The position numbers were made by a program, and so were the translations under genes. 24,637 nucleotides of DNA from Candidatus Acetothermia bacterium (GTDB taxonomy: Bacteria > Bipolaricaulota > Bipolaricaulia > RBG-16-55-9 > JANLFV01). This document shows, piece by piece, positions 1 through 6,885 of the stretch. Numbering within the stretch: position 1 is the stretch's first letter; each line of letters begins with the position of its first letter. Below the pieces are notes generated by a model. That model saw nothing but the letters and a program-made list of their open reading frames with translations, ran no database searches and was not told the DNA's origin. Location of the stretch: assembly GCA_024653345.1 (NCBI GenBank), contig JANLFV010000008.1, positions 1 through 24,637 on the forward strand, given 5' to 3'.

Positions 1-949
1 GCCACCTCCCTAGCCAGAGGCCAAAATCTGTCCAACTCCAGGGGTCCACTTCACTACTATCAGTTGTCGTCGTGGCAGATTTGGCCCCGGAGAGCGTTAC
101 TGTGACGTCCGCCAAACCTTTTCCATCGGCCGTAACCCGGCCAGAGATAGAGTAGAGAAGTTCAAGGCCCGGAATGACCACCTGATATTTAGACTGCAGG
201 GAGGTATTGTCCCTCGTTAGGGAAGTATTAGCCACAACTACAGCCACCCCCTTGACATCTTCTCCGAAACCTGCGAGTTCATATTCCTGCGTCGAAGGAG
301 CTATACCAACCGAAGTTATATCTCCATCCTCCTTTTCGATGAACAGTCTTACTCTCCAGGCCCCATCGCCCCTGCTCCAATCGAACCCGAGGTTCAGTGT
401 GCCCCTTGCTCCTTCTCCAGGCACAATCCGAAAGGCACTCCCGCTGAGATGATCTCCTCGGATTGTCTCCGTTCTCCCCGCTGTGGCGGCTTTGAGGACT
501 ACAGCTGCGGTCTCCAGCCGGTCGCGCTCTAGTCCCATTACCTGCTGAAGCCATCGGGACTCGCGCGCATAGGTGTATTGGACTGCAAAGTCGAAATAGA
601 CCTCTGACAGTGAGGCACCAGCCTTGTGCAAGGCATTATCGATGGCTTCAAGGGGTGGCTGGTTCGCTCGGAGCCTGTCCCATGTTTCCTTAATCACGCT
701 AGTCCCATATCTCTCCTCGATGAAGCGCACAAATGCCCCGGCTCTGTAGCGCTGATACCCCTCTAAGCTGTCCAAGGGTCGGGAAAGGAAGGAGTGCGGC
801 TCCATCTTATAGAAGCGCCGATGTTCCAAGTGCTCCCTCTCTCCTAAGGCCTTCGCCCCGATCCAGGTAGCTGTAGCCTCCATCCACCAGAGTAACGGCG
901 TCAATTCCTCCATCCGCCGGGGGTGCAAGTAGCTGCTGATCTGAACGAT
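1..949 (-). pseudogene. Downstream part of frameshifted zinc metallopeptidase (continues past window start)
   Basis: Reading the minus strand in the frame that starts at 949 gives an open frame with no stop down to base 1. It begins IVQISSYLHP and carries WWMEATATW, whose Glu codon is at 880-878. This is the usual third zinc ligand about 25 residues after HELFH, and HELFH itself lies in the other frame at 965-951. A helical peptidase-like stretch follows, then a beta-rich region, then a carboxypeptidase-regulatory-like beta segment (ISGRVTADGKGLADVTVTL). The last 20 or so codons before the edge no longer look like that domain, so a second shift there is possible. I read this as the C-terminal part of the gene starting at 2051, separated by an indel near 950. 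Whether the indel is real or a sequencing error cannot be told here. Confidence 0.7.
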
Positions 950-2051
950 TATGGAACAGCTCATGAGTTGGTATTACCGCGAGCAAGTCGCTCGGCTCTA
1001 GGACCGAGGTATCATCCTCGAAATCTGGCCCCAGATAGATGCTGTAATTCACATAAGCTAGAAGCCTCTCCCGAATCTGCTTCTCCAACCATCCCCCGGT
1101 CCGACCACCTCCTACGGTAGGAACAATCCAGACCTGAATCTTCGCCCCACTCTTCGTTTGGGTGGGCAACTCATACCCCAACTCGCTAATGATCAGATCC
1201 CAAGCCTTCTCCAGTTGTTGGCCCAATTGCTCCAGGGTGTAGCTCGAGGGGGCAGCCAGAAACGGGATGATTCTGAAATGCTCTGTGGTTAAGGGGGTGA
1301 TAGATAGGACTCGGCGTAGGACAGAGAAAGAGCTGAAATGCCTTGTCTCCACAGTAATCGCTCCAGCTTGCTCATTTACCTCGCCCCCGAGAGGGAGCCA
1401 CTCAGTCCCACTCCAATAAGCCACGGTCAGCAAGGTCTTCTCGTCACGCTGCTGTAGCGCTTCCGGAAGAAGGGGTATAGTGAGCTCTGCTGGGCTATCC
1501 AATAGCTGCTCTTGGGGGTCGAGCGCGATATCATAAGCTAAGCTGGCGAAGCTCGTTCCGGGCGGCGGAGGGGGCGGATCAGCCATCCGCCTGACCGTGA
1601 TTCTCGTGTCTTCAGCCAGTGCCCGAGGAGGAACTACTAACTTGACTTCTTCAGGAACGATGATCCTTCCGCCCTCTGGCCCAACTACTTCCCCAGTTGA
1701 AGGTGCTGATCCTTCAGGAGGAGTCGGACCAGCCATAGTGATGGGGCTGAGGCTGACATCGACAACCTGAGCCCCCTGCTTGATCTTTAATTCCCTTGTG
1801 TATTCCTCATATCCTGGAGCCGTGACTCTAAGAGTGCGCGTGCCAACGGGGATGCCGGTGATCTGGTAGGAGCCCATCGCGCCGGTTCGAGCTGATTTAT
1901 CGCCGACGGTGACCTGTGCTCCAGCGACCGGCTTGCCCGTAGCTTGGTCGATTACCCTGCCCGATATCGCTCCTAGATTGCATCCCCACAAGAACAGGAG
2001 TAGAGAAAGCAGCAGGCCGATGCCGAGGATTCCCCTAACTTTCCATCTCAT
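807..2051 (-). CDS. Lipoprotein-type metallopeptidase with carboxypeptidase-regulatory-like domain, N-terminal part, prematurely stopped
   Basis: The 414-residue frame starts with a basic N-terminus, a hydrophobic segment and LLLFLWGC, a plausible lipobox with Cys at about residue 24, so the product is probably exported and lipid-anchored. Next come a carboxypeptidase-regulatory-like beta domain (about 28-105), a ZU5-like beta segment (about 122-245, with a Pro-rich turn) and a peptidase domain with HELFH at residues 363-367. After that motif the frame runs into unrelated sequence and a stop, while the true continuation is one frame over. An in-frame TGA lies just upstream of the ATG, so the start is fixed; AGGAGG sits about 13 bases before it. 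Base composition is visibly less GC-rich than in the genes to the right, which would suit an acquired or decaying gene. The substrate is unknown. Confidence 0.7.
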   Translation of the reverse strand: MRWKVRGILGIGLLLSLLLFLWGCNLGAISGRVIDQATGKPVAGAQVTVGDKSARTGAMGSYQITGIPVGTRTLRVTAPGYEEYTRELKIKQGAQVVDVSLSPITMAGPTPPEGSAPSTGEVVGPEGGRIIVPEEVKLVVPPRALAEDTRITVRRMADPPPPPPGTSFASLAYDIALDPQEQLLDSPAELTIPLLPEALQQRDEKTLLTVAYWSGTEWLPLGGEVNEQAGAITVETRHFSSFSVLRRVLSITPLTTEHFRIIPFLAAPSSYTLEQLGQQLEKAWDLIISELGYELPTQTKSGAKIQVWIVPTVGGGRTGGWLEKQIRERLLAYVNYSIYLGPDFEDDTSVLEPSDLLAVIPTHELFHNRSDQQLLAPPADGGIDAVTLVDGGYSYLDRGEGLRREGALGTSALL

Positions 2052-2095
2052 CCTCGTTCACCCCCCTCCTTAATGCTCTCTTCTTTGGGATAATC

Positions 2096-2647
2096 TTACG
2101 CGCTACCCTGCCCCAATTCAAGCTGACAGTAGGAGCAGAGCTTCCATGTCCCCTTGTAGAGGACGCCGCACCGCGTGCAGCGGTTGAACCCCCGCGCGAG
2201 CCGGGCCTTCTCGATCCTCCGCTCGGTGATGAAGAATCTGCGGAGGGCCTCCCGCAGCCTCGCCTCTTCGACATCACTTATCAGACGATCGATCTCCTCT
2301 TCTTCCTCCGCGGTCAAGGGAATCTTCTCGAGATGAACCGGCTCCTCGGCCGGCTCCTGCAGCACGCCGCCGACGCGGAAACGGATCTCCCGGACCCGCT
2401 CCTCGCCGAGGAGCTTGTTGAGCTTCCGGAGATACTCCCCCTTCAGGAGACTCAGCTCCTGCGCCAGCACATGGTTCGGGACCTCGACGAAGATGATCCC
2501 CTCACGGACCCGCAGGGGCGAGGCGAGCCTGGCGATCCGCTCGCCCACGGCCTCCTCCCAGAGGAAGAGCGGCTCCTGCTCGTGGAACTCCTCCGCCAGG
2601 CCATGGCGGGTGAAGATCTGCCGCAGGAGGCTCCGGATGGGGATCAT
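2096..2647 (-). CDS. dciA: DciA-type (DUF721) helicase-loader protein with C-terminal zinc ribbon
   Basis: This 183-residue protein begins with the DUF721/DciA fold: FLWEEAVGERIARLASPLRVREGIIFVEVPNHVLAQEL-type residues at about 25-65, then LLKGEYLRKLN and an IRFRVG strand. DciA is the ancestral bacterial factor that helps load the replicative helicase DnaB in genomes without DnaC/DnaI. After an acidic linker (about 97-125) and a basic helix, the C-terminus carries two CxxC pairs (C157/C160, C171/C174), which form a probable zinc ribbon. Its ATG overlaps the recF stop by four bases (ATGA), so the two are translationally coupled. Its place beside recF and oriC is typical of DciA. The family call is sound; the role of the zinc ribbon is unknown. 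Confidence 0.85.
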   Translation of the reverse strand: MIPIRSLLRQIFTRHGLAEEFHEQEPLFLWEEAVGERIARLASPLRVREGIIFVEVPNHVLAQELSLLKGEYLRKLNKLLGEERVREIRFRVGGVLQEPAEEPVHLEKIPLTAEEEEEIDRLISDVEEARLREALRRFFITERRIEKARLARGFNRCTRCGVLYKGTWKLCSYCQLELGQGSA

Positions 2648-3732
2648 GCCCGCTCCTTGATCTCTCCCCCGTCCACGAGGTAGACCCGCTCCGCCAGCTC
2701 GCTCAGGCCCGGCCGCATCTCAGTGGCGGTGAGGAAGGCCTGGACGCCCGAGGGGAGCGCGCCGAGGAAGAGCTGGCCCGCTCGGGGATCGAGCTCGGAG
2801 AGGAGGTCGTCGAGGATCAATATAGGATACTGCCCGACCCGGCGGCGATGGAGCTCGAACTGGGCGAGCTTGGCCTGGACGATCGCCGCGCGCTGCTCCC
2901 CCTGCGAGCCGAACTTCCTCAGGTCCACGCTGTTGCTCGTGAACTGGAGGTCGTCCCGGTGAGGCCCGACGAGGGCCAGCCCGCGCCTTCGCTCCTCAGC
3001 GGCCTTTGCCGCCAAGCCCCGGGAAAGCCAGCCTCCTAGCTCCCGTCGGTCGCGCGGCATCCCCGGGAGCGAGGAGAGATAGTCCAGCCTGAGCGGGCCC
3101 ATCCCCAGGCGCAGCCGGGCGTGGAGCGACTCGAGCTCCCGGTTGAACTCCTCGAGGTAGGTGAGCCGGCGGGTGATCAAGAACGCGCCGTGCTCGACCA
3201 GTTCATCCTCGTAGACCGCGAGCAGTTCCTCGTTCAGCGGCTCCTGCCGGAGGAGCGCGTTCTTCCGGCGGACGATCTCCTCGTAGCGCCTGGAGCGGTA
3301 GCGATACTCCCGATCGAGCTGGCCGATCGCCCCGTCCAGGAAGGCCCTCCGGGCCTGAGGCTCGCCCTTGGCGATCTGGAGCTCGTCAGCGGTGAAGGCC
3401 ACGGCCTGGAGGCGCTCCTGAAGCTGGGCCGCTCGGGCCGGCTTCCCGTTCAGCTCCACCCGCTTCACCTGGGCCGCGCCGTCGAGCACGATCCTCAGCC
3501 GGTCCTCATCCACCTCCAGCTCGATCAGGGCCAGGGTCTCGCCCCAGGCGATCAGCTCCCGCTGGCGCTCGCCCTTCAGCAGCTCGCCCCGGGCCGCGAA
3601 GTAGATCGCCTCGCAGAGGTTGCTCTTCCCCGCGCCGTTCGGCCCAAGAAGCAGGTTGTAGCCCCCCGCGGGGAGGAGCTCCACCGCCCGCAGGTTTCTG
3701 AAGTTCCTTAAGGCGATCCGTCGGAGCCTCAT
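2644..3732 (-). CDS. recF: DNA replication and repair protein RecF
   Basis: The product is 362 residues, the normal RecF length. It has an SMC-like ABC ATPase head split by a coiled-coil insert: Walker A GPNGAGKS at 30-37, the signature GSQGEQR at 275-281, and Walker B ILILDDLLSELD at 304-315, the classic RecF signature with its D-loop. RecF binds ATP and gapped DNA and loads RecA, with RecO and RecR, at stalled forks. The gene lies immediately after oriC and heads an operon with dciA. dnaN, usually found between dnaA and recF, is absent. The start is the ATG at 3732, directly behind a TATAAT box, so the message may be leaderless. Confidence 0.95.
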   Translation of the reverse strand: MRLRRIALRNFRNLRAVELLPAGGYNLLLGPNGAGKSNLCEAIYFAARGELLKGERQRELIAWGETLALIELEVDEDRLRIVLDGAAQVKRVELNGKPARAAQLQERLQAVAFTADELQIAKGEPQARRAFLDGAIGQLDREYRYRSRRYEEIVRRKNALLRQEPLNEELLAVYEDELVEHGAFLITRRLTYLEEFNRELESLHARLRLGMGPLRLDYLSSLPGMPRDRRELGGWLSRGLAAKAAEERRRGLALVGPHRDDLQFTSNSVDLRKFGSQGEQRAAIVQAKLAQFELHRRRVGQYPILILDDLLSELDPRAGQLFLGALPSGVQAFLTATEMRPGLSELAERVYLVDGGEIKERA

Positions 3733-3738
3733 CGCTCC

Positions 3739-3744
3739 ATTATA
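3739..3744 (-). promoter_or_regulatory. recF -10 box, probably leaderless start
   Basis: The minus strand reads TATAAT, then GGAGCG, then the recF ATG at 3732. A start site 6-7 bases after the -10 box would fall on the A of the ATG. No good -35 box is seen 16-19 bases upstream. Confidence 0.55.
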
Positions 3745-3777
3745 TCCCCCGGCAGGGGGATGGCCCTCCCGAGGCTG

Positions 3778-3827
3778 TTACTACAACAACTACAGAGTAT
3801 TTACTTTATAGATAGTAGTTGTAGTAG
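3778..3827. other. DNA unwinding element with DnaA-trio repeats
   Basis: This is the only AT-rich patch in the origin. On the plus strand, in-register triplets TAG, TAG, TTG, TAG, TAG occupy 3813-3827. A GC-rich stretch of about 14 bases follows, then the reverse DnaA box at 3842. This order (AT-rich, trios, GC cluster, box) matches the basal unwinding system described in Bacillus subtilis. The left side (3779-3793) is an imperfect inverted copy of 3815-3826, so a second set of trios reads on the minus strand at 3792-3778, but without a box beyond it. Confidence 0.65.
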
Positions 3828-3928
3828 GGGGAGGCCCGAGCTGTGCAAAACTCGGCCCAGCGCTGATTGGAAGGGCTCTCTTGCCTGTGCAAAACTCTGC
3901 ACAGGGGCTGTGCATAACCCGGCCTTCC

Positions 3929-3987
3929 CTGTGCAAAACTCCTGTGCAAAACTGCCCGGTCAGGTTATGCACAGGAGTTATGCACAG
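3929..3987. repeat. Inverted repeat at the centre of oriC
   Basis: The arms 3929-3952 and 3964-3987 are reverse complements at 22 of 24 positions, around an 11-base loop (3953-3963). Each arm holds two DnaA boxes. The two mismatches fall at the A/T-variable third base of the box: left-arm boxes read TTTTGCACA and right-arm boxes TTATGCACA. Confidence 0.85.
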
Positions 3988-4051
3988 CCTGGGAGGGGTT
4001 TTGCACAGGTTATGCACAGGGGGTGTGCAAAGTTATGCACAGCCGGGAAGA

Positions 4052-5104
4052 TCACGATTGGATGGCCACTTTCGCGCCGAACTTCGTGCGCAACGAGGAC
4101 TTCAACTCCTCCAGCTCGCTCTGGAAGAGCGGGATCCCCTCGAGCTCCTTCACTCGCCGATAAGCGCGGATCACTGTGGAATGGTCCCGACCGCCGAACT
4201 CCTTCCCGATCTCGGGGAAGGAGCTGCGCGTCAGCTCGCGGGCCAGGTAGATCGCGATCTGGCGGGCTTGGGCCACGCGCTTGTCCCGGTTCTCGCTCTC
4301 CAGGTCGGCCACGCTCACCAGATATTGGGAGGCGATCTCGGCCTTGATCACGCCGATGTCCAGCGCCCCAGCGCGCTGCTCGAGCGGGAGGAGCCTGCCC
4401 ACGAGGTCCGGGGTGAGCTCTACCCCGTTCAGCGCGGCGTAGGCCACGGCCCGGATTAGGGCCCCCTCGAGCGAGCGGACATTGGACGAGATCCGCGAGG
4501 CGATCAGCTCCAGGATCCGGCTCTCGATCGGCAGCCCGTTCGCCCGGGCCTTGGCCTCGAGGATCGCCAGCCGCGTGGCGAAGTCCGGCGGCTCGATCTC
4601 CGCGACCAGCCCCCAGCGGAAGCGCGAGACCAGCCGCTCCTGAAGCTCGCGTAGCTCCTCCGGCGGGCGGTCAGAGGAGAGGACGATCTGCCGGTTCAGG
4701 TTATACAGCTCGTTGAAGGTGTGGAAGAGCTCCTCTTGCGTCCCCTCCTTGTTCTTGAGGAACTGGACATCGTCGAGCAGCAGGAGGTCGACCTCGCGGT
4801 ATCTCCGGCGGAAATGCGCGGTCCGGTTGGACTGGATCGACTCGACCAGCTCGATGGCGAACCTCTCGGAGGTGGTGTAGAGCGCCCGCAGCTCTGGCGC
4901 GTTCTCCAGGACGTAGTTCCCGATCGCTTGGAGGAGATGGGTCTTCCCCAGGCCGACCCCGCCGTAGATGAAGAGGGGATTGTAGGCTCGGCCGGGGTTC
5001 TCCGCGACTGCCTGGGCAGCGGCGCAGGCCAAGCGGTTCCCCGGGCCGCGCACGAAACGGGCAAACGTGTAGTCAGGCCTTAGGGAGAGCCTCTCCTCCA
5101 TCAT
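4052..5104 (-). CDS. dnaA: Chromosomal replication initiator DnaA, short form lacking domain I
   Basis: The AAA+ core has Walker A GGVGLGKT (48-55), Walker B LLLLDDVQF (107-115), sensor I around LSSDRPP (142-148), the box VII region RLVSRFRWG (157-165) and sensor II Arg210. The C-terminal DNA-binding domain carries the family signature ending in FGGRDHSTV (303-311). The protein is 350 residues, against about 440-470 in most bacteria. It starts only about ten residues before the YTF..FV motif that opens domain III, so domain I (DnaB and DnaA self-contacts) and linker II are missing. No ATG, GTG or TTG lies in frame before the upstream TGA at about 5172, so the short form is not a start-choice error. 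It binds the box array immediately downstream. Confidence 0.95.
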   Translation of the reverse strand: MMEERLSLRPDYTFARFVRGPGNRLACAAAQAVAENPGRAYNPLFIYGGVGLGKTHLLQAIGNYVLENAPELRALYTTSERFAIELVESIQSNRTAHFRRRYREVDLLLLDDVQFLKNKEGTQEELFHTFNELYNLNRQIVLSSDRPPEELRELQERLVSRFRWGLVAEIEPPDFATRLAILEAKARANGLPIESRILELIASRISSNVRSLEGALIRAVAYAALNGVELTPDLVGRLLPLEQRAGALDIGVIKAEIASQYLVSVADLESENRDKRVAQARQIAIYLARELTRSSFPEIGKEFGGRDHSTVIRAYRRVKELEGIPLFQSELEELKSSLRTKFGAKVAIQS

Positions 5105-5130
5105 TCCTGTTACCGGGTGGGCTGAGGCTG

Positions 5131-5160
5131 AAGATAGCAGGTCGCCGAGGCGGGCGTCAA
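5131..5160 (-). promoter_or_regulatory. Probable dnaA promoter
   Basis: On the minus strand TTGACG (5160-5155) is followed after 18 bases by TATCTT (5136-5131). Transcription would start near 5124, leaving a leader of about 20 bases before the dnaA ATG. The -35 box is strong and the -10 box moderate. Confidence 0.5.
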
Positions 5161-5172
5161 GCGATCCTCACG

Positions 5173-5505
5173 GACGGAATCGCTCTGCCGAACAGGGCTT
5201 CTGCCCCCTGATCTCCGAGTGAAGCCGTCCCATCGGGAGGGCCTCGGCCGCGGGCGACTGGGGGCGGGAAGGTTAGAGGGATTTGAGGCTGCAAGGGAAG
5301 CGCGGGAAATATTTCCCTCGGAAACGGGGCCTCCCGCCCTAGCCGGCTCTGGAAAGCTCCTGCTCGCTCAAGGCTAGGGATCTCCTGCCGCCCCCGCTAG
5401 GCGATCTTTCCCAAGGGAATGGCCTTGGAAGGGCTCGACGATGATCGGCAGGACCCTGGCCGTGATGCTGCTCAGGGAGTGCTGAGCCGCTCGTCGCCTT
5501 GCCAG
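5173..5505. other. Non-coding gap between dnaA and the hydrogenase operon
   Basis: I see no gene in this stretch. The open frames that cross it are extensions of frames overlapping the neighbouring ferredoxin-like gene and do not resemble protein. It holds a perfect 14-base palindrome, GGGAAATATTTCCC (5304-5317), the only AT-rich spot here. It also holds an 8-base inverted repeat (5337-5344 with 5372-5379) and the hairpin listed at 5470-5487. No function can be assigned. Confidence 0.5.
5470..5487 (-). terminator. Hairpin after the mbhKLMN operon
   Basis: GCTCAG and CTGAGC form a 6-base-pair stem with a 6-base loop, about 19 bases after the mbhN stop. No U-tract follows, so this is at best a weak or factor-dependent terminator. 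Confidence 0.25.
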
Positions 5506-5886
5506 CTACTCCAGGACCAGGTTCTTGGAGTATTTGTTGTAATCGGCGAGGAGGAACTCGTTGCTCATCTCGATCGCGTCCGCGGGGCAGATGTCGGTGC
5601 ACTGGCCGCAGAAGGTGCACCTTGCGAGATAAAACCGGACCTTCTTCTCCTGGGGGACGAACTGGATCACATTAGCAGGACAGACCCTTCCGCACTGCTC
5701 GCAGCCCACGCATTTCTCGCGGTGGTAGATGAGCTTCCCGCGGAACCGCGGGGGCGTCGGGACCGGTGGGACGATCGGCCTCCCCGACTTCAAGAAGGCG
5801 CTGACCGACTTGGGCATATACTTTACGGGGAACTTGTTCGTCGCCGGCTTCTTGAAGAGCTGCTCGATGATCTGGGCCAGGATCAT
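5506..5886 (-). CDS. mbhN: Membrane-bound hydrogenase ferredoxin-like subunit (MbhN/NuoI family)
   Basis: This 126-residue protein has two [4Fe-4S] motifs, CVGCEQCGRVCP (C59, C62, C65, C69) and CTFCGQCTDICP (C90, C93, C96, C100). The layout is that of NuoI and of MbhN in group 4 hydrogenases. It would pass electrons from reduced ferredoxin to the cluster of the small subunit on the cytoplasmic side. The N-terminal segment (KFPVKYMPKSV) resembles the amphipathic lead-in of MbhN/MbxN proteins. It is the last gene of the minus arm, 11 bases after mbhM, with a clear AAAGGAG ribosome site. A longer NuoI of a true complex I is less likely because no NuoE, F or G is nearby. Confidence 0.88.
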   Translation of the reverse strand: MILAQIIEQLFKKPATNKFPVKYMPKSVSAFLKSGRPIVPPVPTPPRFRGKLIYHREKCVGCEQCGRVCPANVIQFVPQEKKVRFYLARCTFCGQCTDICPADAIEMSNEFLLADYNKYSKNLVLE

Positions 5887-5897
5887 TCTCGGCTCCT

Positions 5898-6884
5898 TTA
5901 CTTGAAGAAGAGCCCATCGAGGACGATCAGGACCAGCCCGGCCAGGGCCACCCCGGTGAGCGGGACCCAGAAGCTGTAGGCTACCTGGCTCACCTTCAGG
6001 CGGGCCGCGGCGACCCGGACGGTCGTGACCCCGACCAGGATGATCAGGAAGAGCTTGACCAGGAAGAAGGCGGTGTCCACGGCCCCGCCGGCCAGGCCCG
6101 CAAGCCCCAGCACCCCGCCGAGCCGATAGGGGAAGAAGAGGGCGATGATCAGGGCCCCCATGACCACGGTCTTCACCCCGTCGGCCAGGCGGAGCAAGGC
6201 CAGGTTCCGCCCGGAATACTCGACCGTCACCCCCCCGGCCAGCTCGGTCTCCGCCTCGGCGATGTCGAACGGGATCTTCGAGAGCTCAGCCGGCATCACC
6301 AGGAGGAGGACCCCCACAAGGAGGATCGCCCCGATGAACCCCAGCGGCCCGAGATAGGCCCAGACCGGATTGGAAGAGATCGCCCCCAGAGAGAAGGCCG
6401 CGATCCCCGGGAGGGCCTGGTTCAGCCGCCAGGCTAAGGCCACGATCGCCGCCGCGAGCGGAAGCTCGTAGCTCATCATCATCACGATCTCCCGCTGGGC
6501 CCCGATCACGGCATAAGGCGAGCCGGAGGCAAAGCCCCCGATCGCCAGGGCCACGGCCGGAAGGGCGAGAAGGTAGAGGACCAGGATGAGGTCGCCATAC
6601 CCGCTGAAGAGCGGCCGCTGGTCCCCCAAGGGAAGGTAGAAGAGGACCGTCACGACCGATGCGAGGGCCAGGAACGGCGCGCCGTTGTAGATCCAGGGGA
6701 CCGCGCTCTCCGGGACGATGTTCTCCTTCACCAGGAGCTTCTTGATGTCCCGGAAGGGCTGGACGATCGGCGGCCCGATCCGGGCCTGCATCCTTGCGGC
6801 CAGCTTCCGGTCGATCCCCTGGTAGACGAGCCCGAGGACCACCCCGCCGAAGAGGATCACCACCGAGCCCCAGAGGAGTTCCAT
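5898..6884 (-). CDS. mbhM: Membrane-bound hydrogenase subunit M (NuoH / complex I subunit 1 family)
   Basis: This 328-residue polytopic membrane protein has about eight hydrophobic segments. The early cytoplasmic loop ARIGPPIVQPFRDIKKLLVKE (about 34-54) is the family signature near the quinone-site loop of NuoH. A second conserved loop, ELSKIPFDIAEAETELAGG, lies near residue 200 and carries the acidic cluster of this family. In Mbh complexes this subunit anchors the hydrogenase arm to the membrane and links redox chemistry to the ion-pumping subunits. It begins one base after mbhL stops and precedes mbhN. The short form and the neighbours favour a hydrogenase over respiratory complex I. Confidence 0.92.
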   Translation of the reverse strand: MELLWGSVVILFGGVVLGLVYQGIDRKLAARMQARIGPPIVQPFRDIKKLLVKENIVPESAVPWIYNGAPFLALASVVTVLFYLPLGDQRPLFSGYGDLILVLYLLALPAVALAIGGFASGSPYAVIGAQREIVMMMSYELPLAAAIVALAWRLNQALPGIAAFSLGAISSNPVWAYLGPLGFIGAILLVGVLLLVMPAELSKIPFDIAEAETELAGGVTVEYSGRNLALLRLADGVKTVVMGALIIALFFPYRLGGVLGLAGLAGGAVDTAFFLVKLFLIILVGVTTVRVAAARLKVSQVAYSFWVPLTGVALAGLVLIVLDGLFFK

Positions 6885-6885
6885 G

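Larger units (their letters stand above)
3776..4041. other. oriC: Chromosomal replication origin oriC
   Basis: Between dnaA and recF lie ten close matches to a DnaA box of the form TTWTGCACA. Five are in reverse orientation at 3842-3850, 3886-3894, 3909-3917, 3930-3938 and 3943-3951. Five are in forward orientation at 3965-3973, 3978-3986, 3999-4007, 4010-4018 and 4033-4041. Degenerate copies lie at 3895-3903 and 4024-4032. All have G at position 5, where the textbook box often has C. The two arrays face each other around 3958 and the inner spacings mirror (13 then 21 bases on both sides). An AT-rich element with DnaA-trio repeats lies on the recF side. Box density, orientation and gene context together make this call strong. 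Confidence 0.92.

Noticed and set aside
3842-4041. Repeated TGTGCA-containing units resembling a CRISPR or satellite array
   Set aside because: The units are 9-mers in two orientations with uneven spacing, between dnaA and recF. They are DnaA boxes; there are no spacers of equal length and no cas genes.
3760-4459. Open frames of about 190 codons crossing oriC and the end of dnaA
   Set aside because: They translate the repeated boxes into repetitive Cys/His-rich peptide and then run antisense through dnaA. No gene-like features.
5339-5620. A 93-codon minus-strand frame between dnaA and mbhN
   Set aside because: Its first half is mbhN in another frame and the rest is Arg/Pro/Gly-rich. No ribosome site or family pattern.
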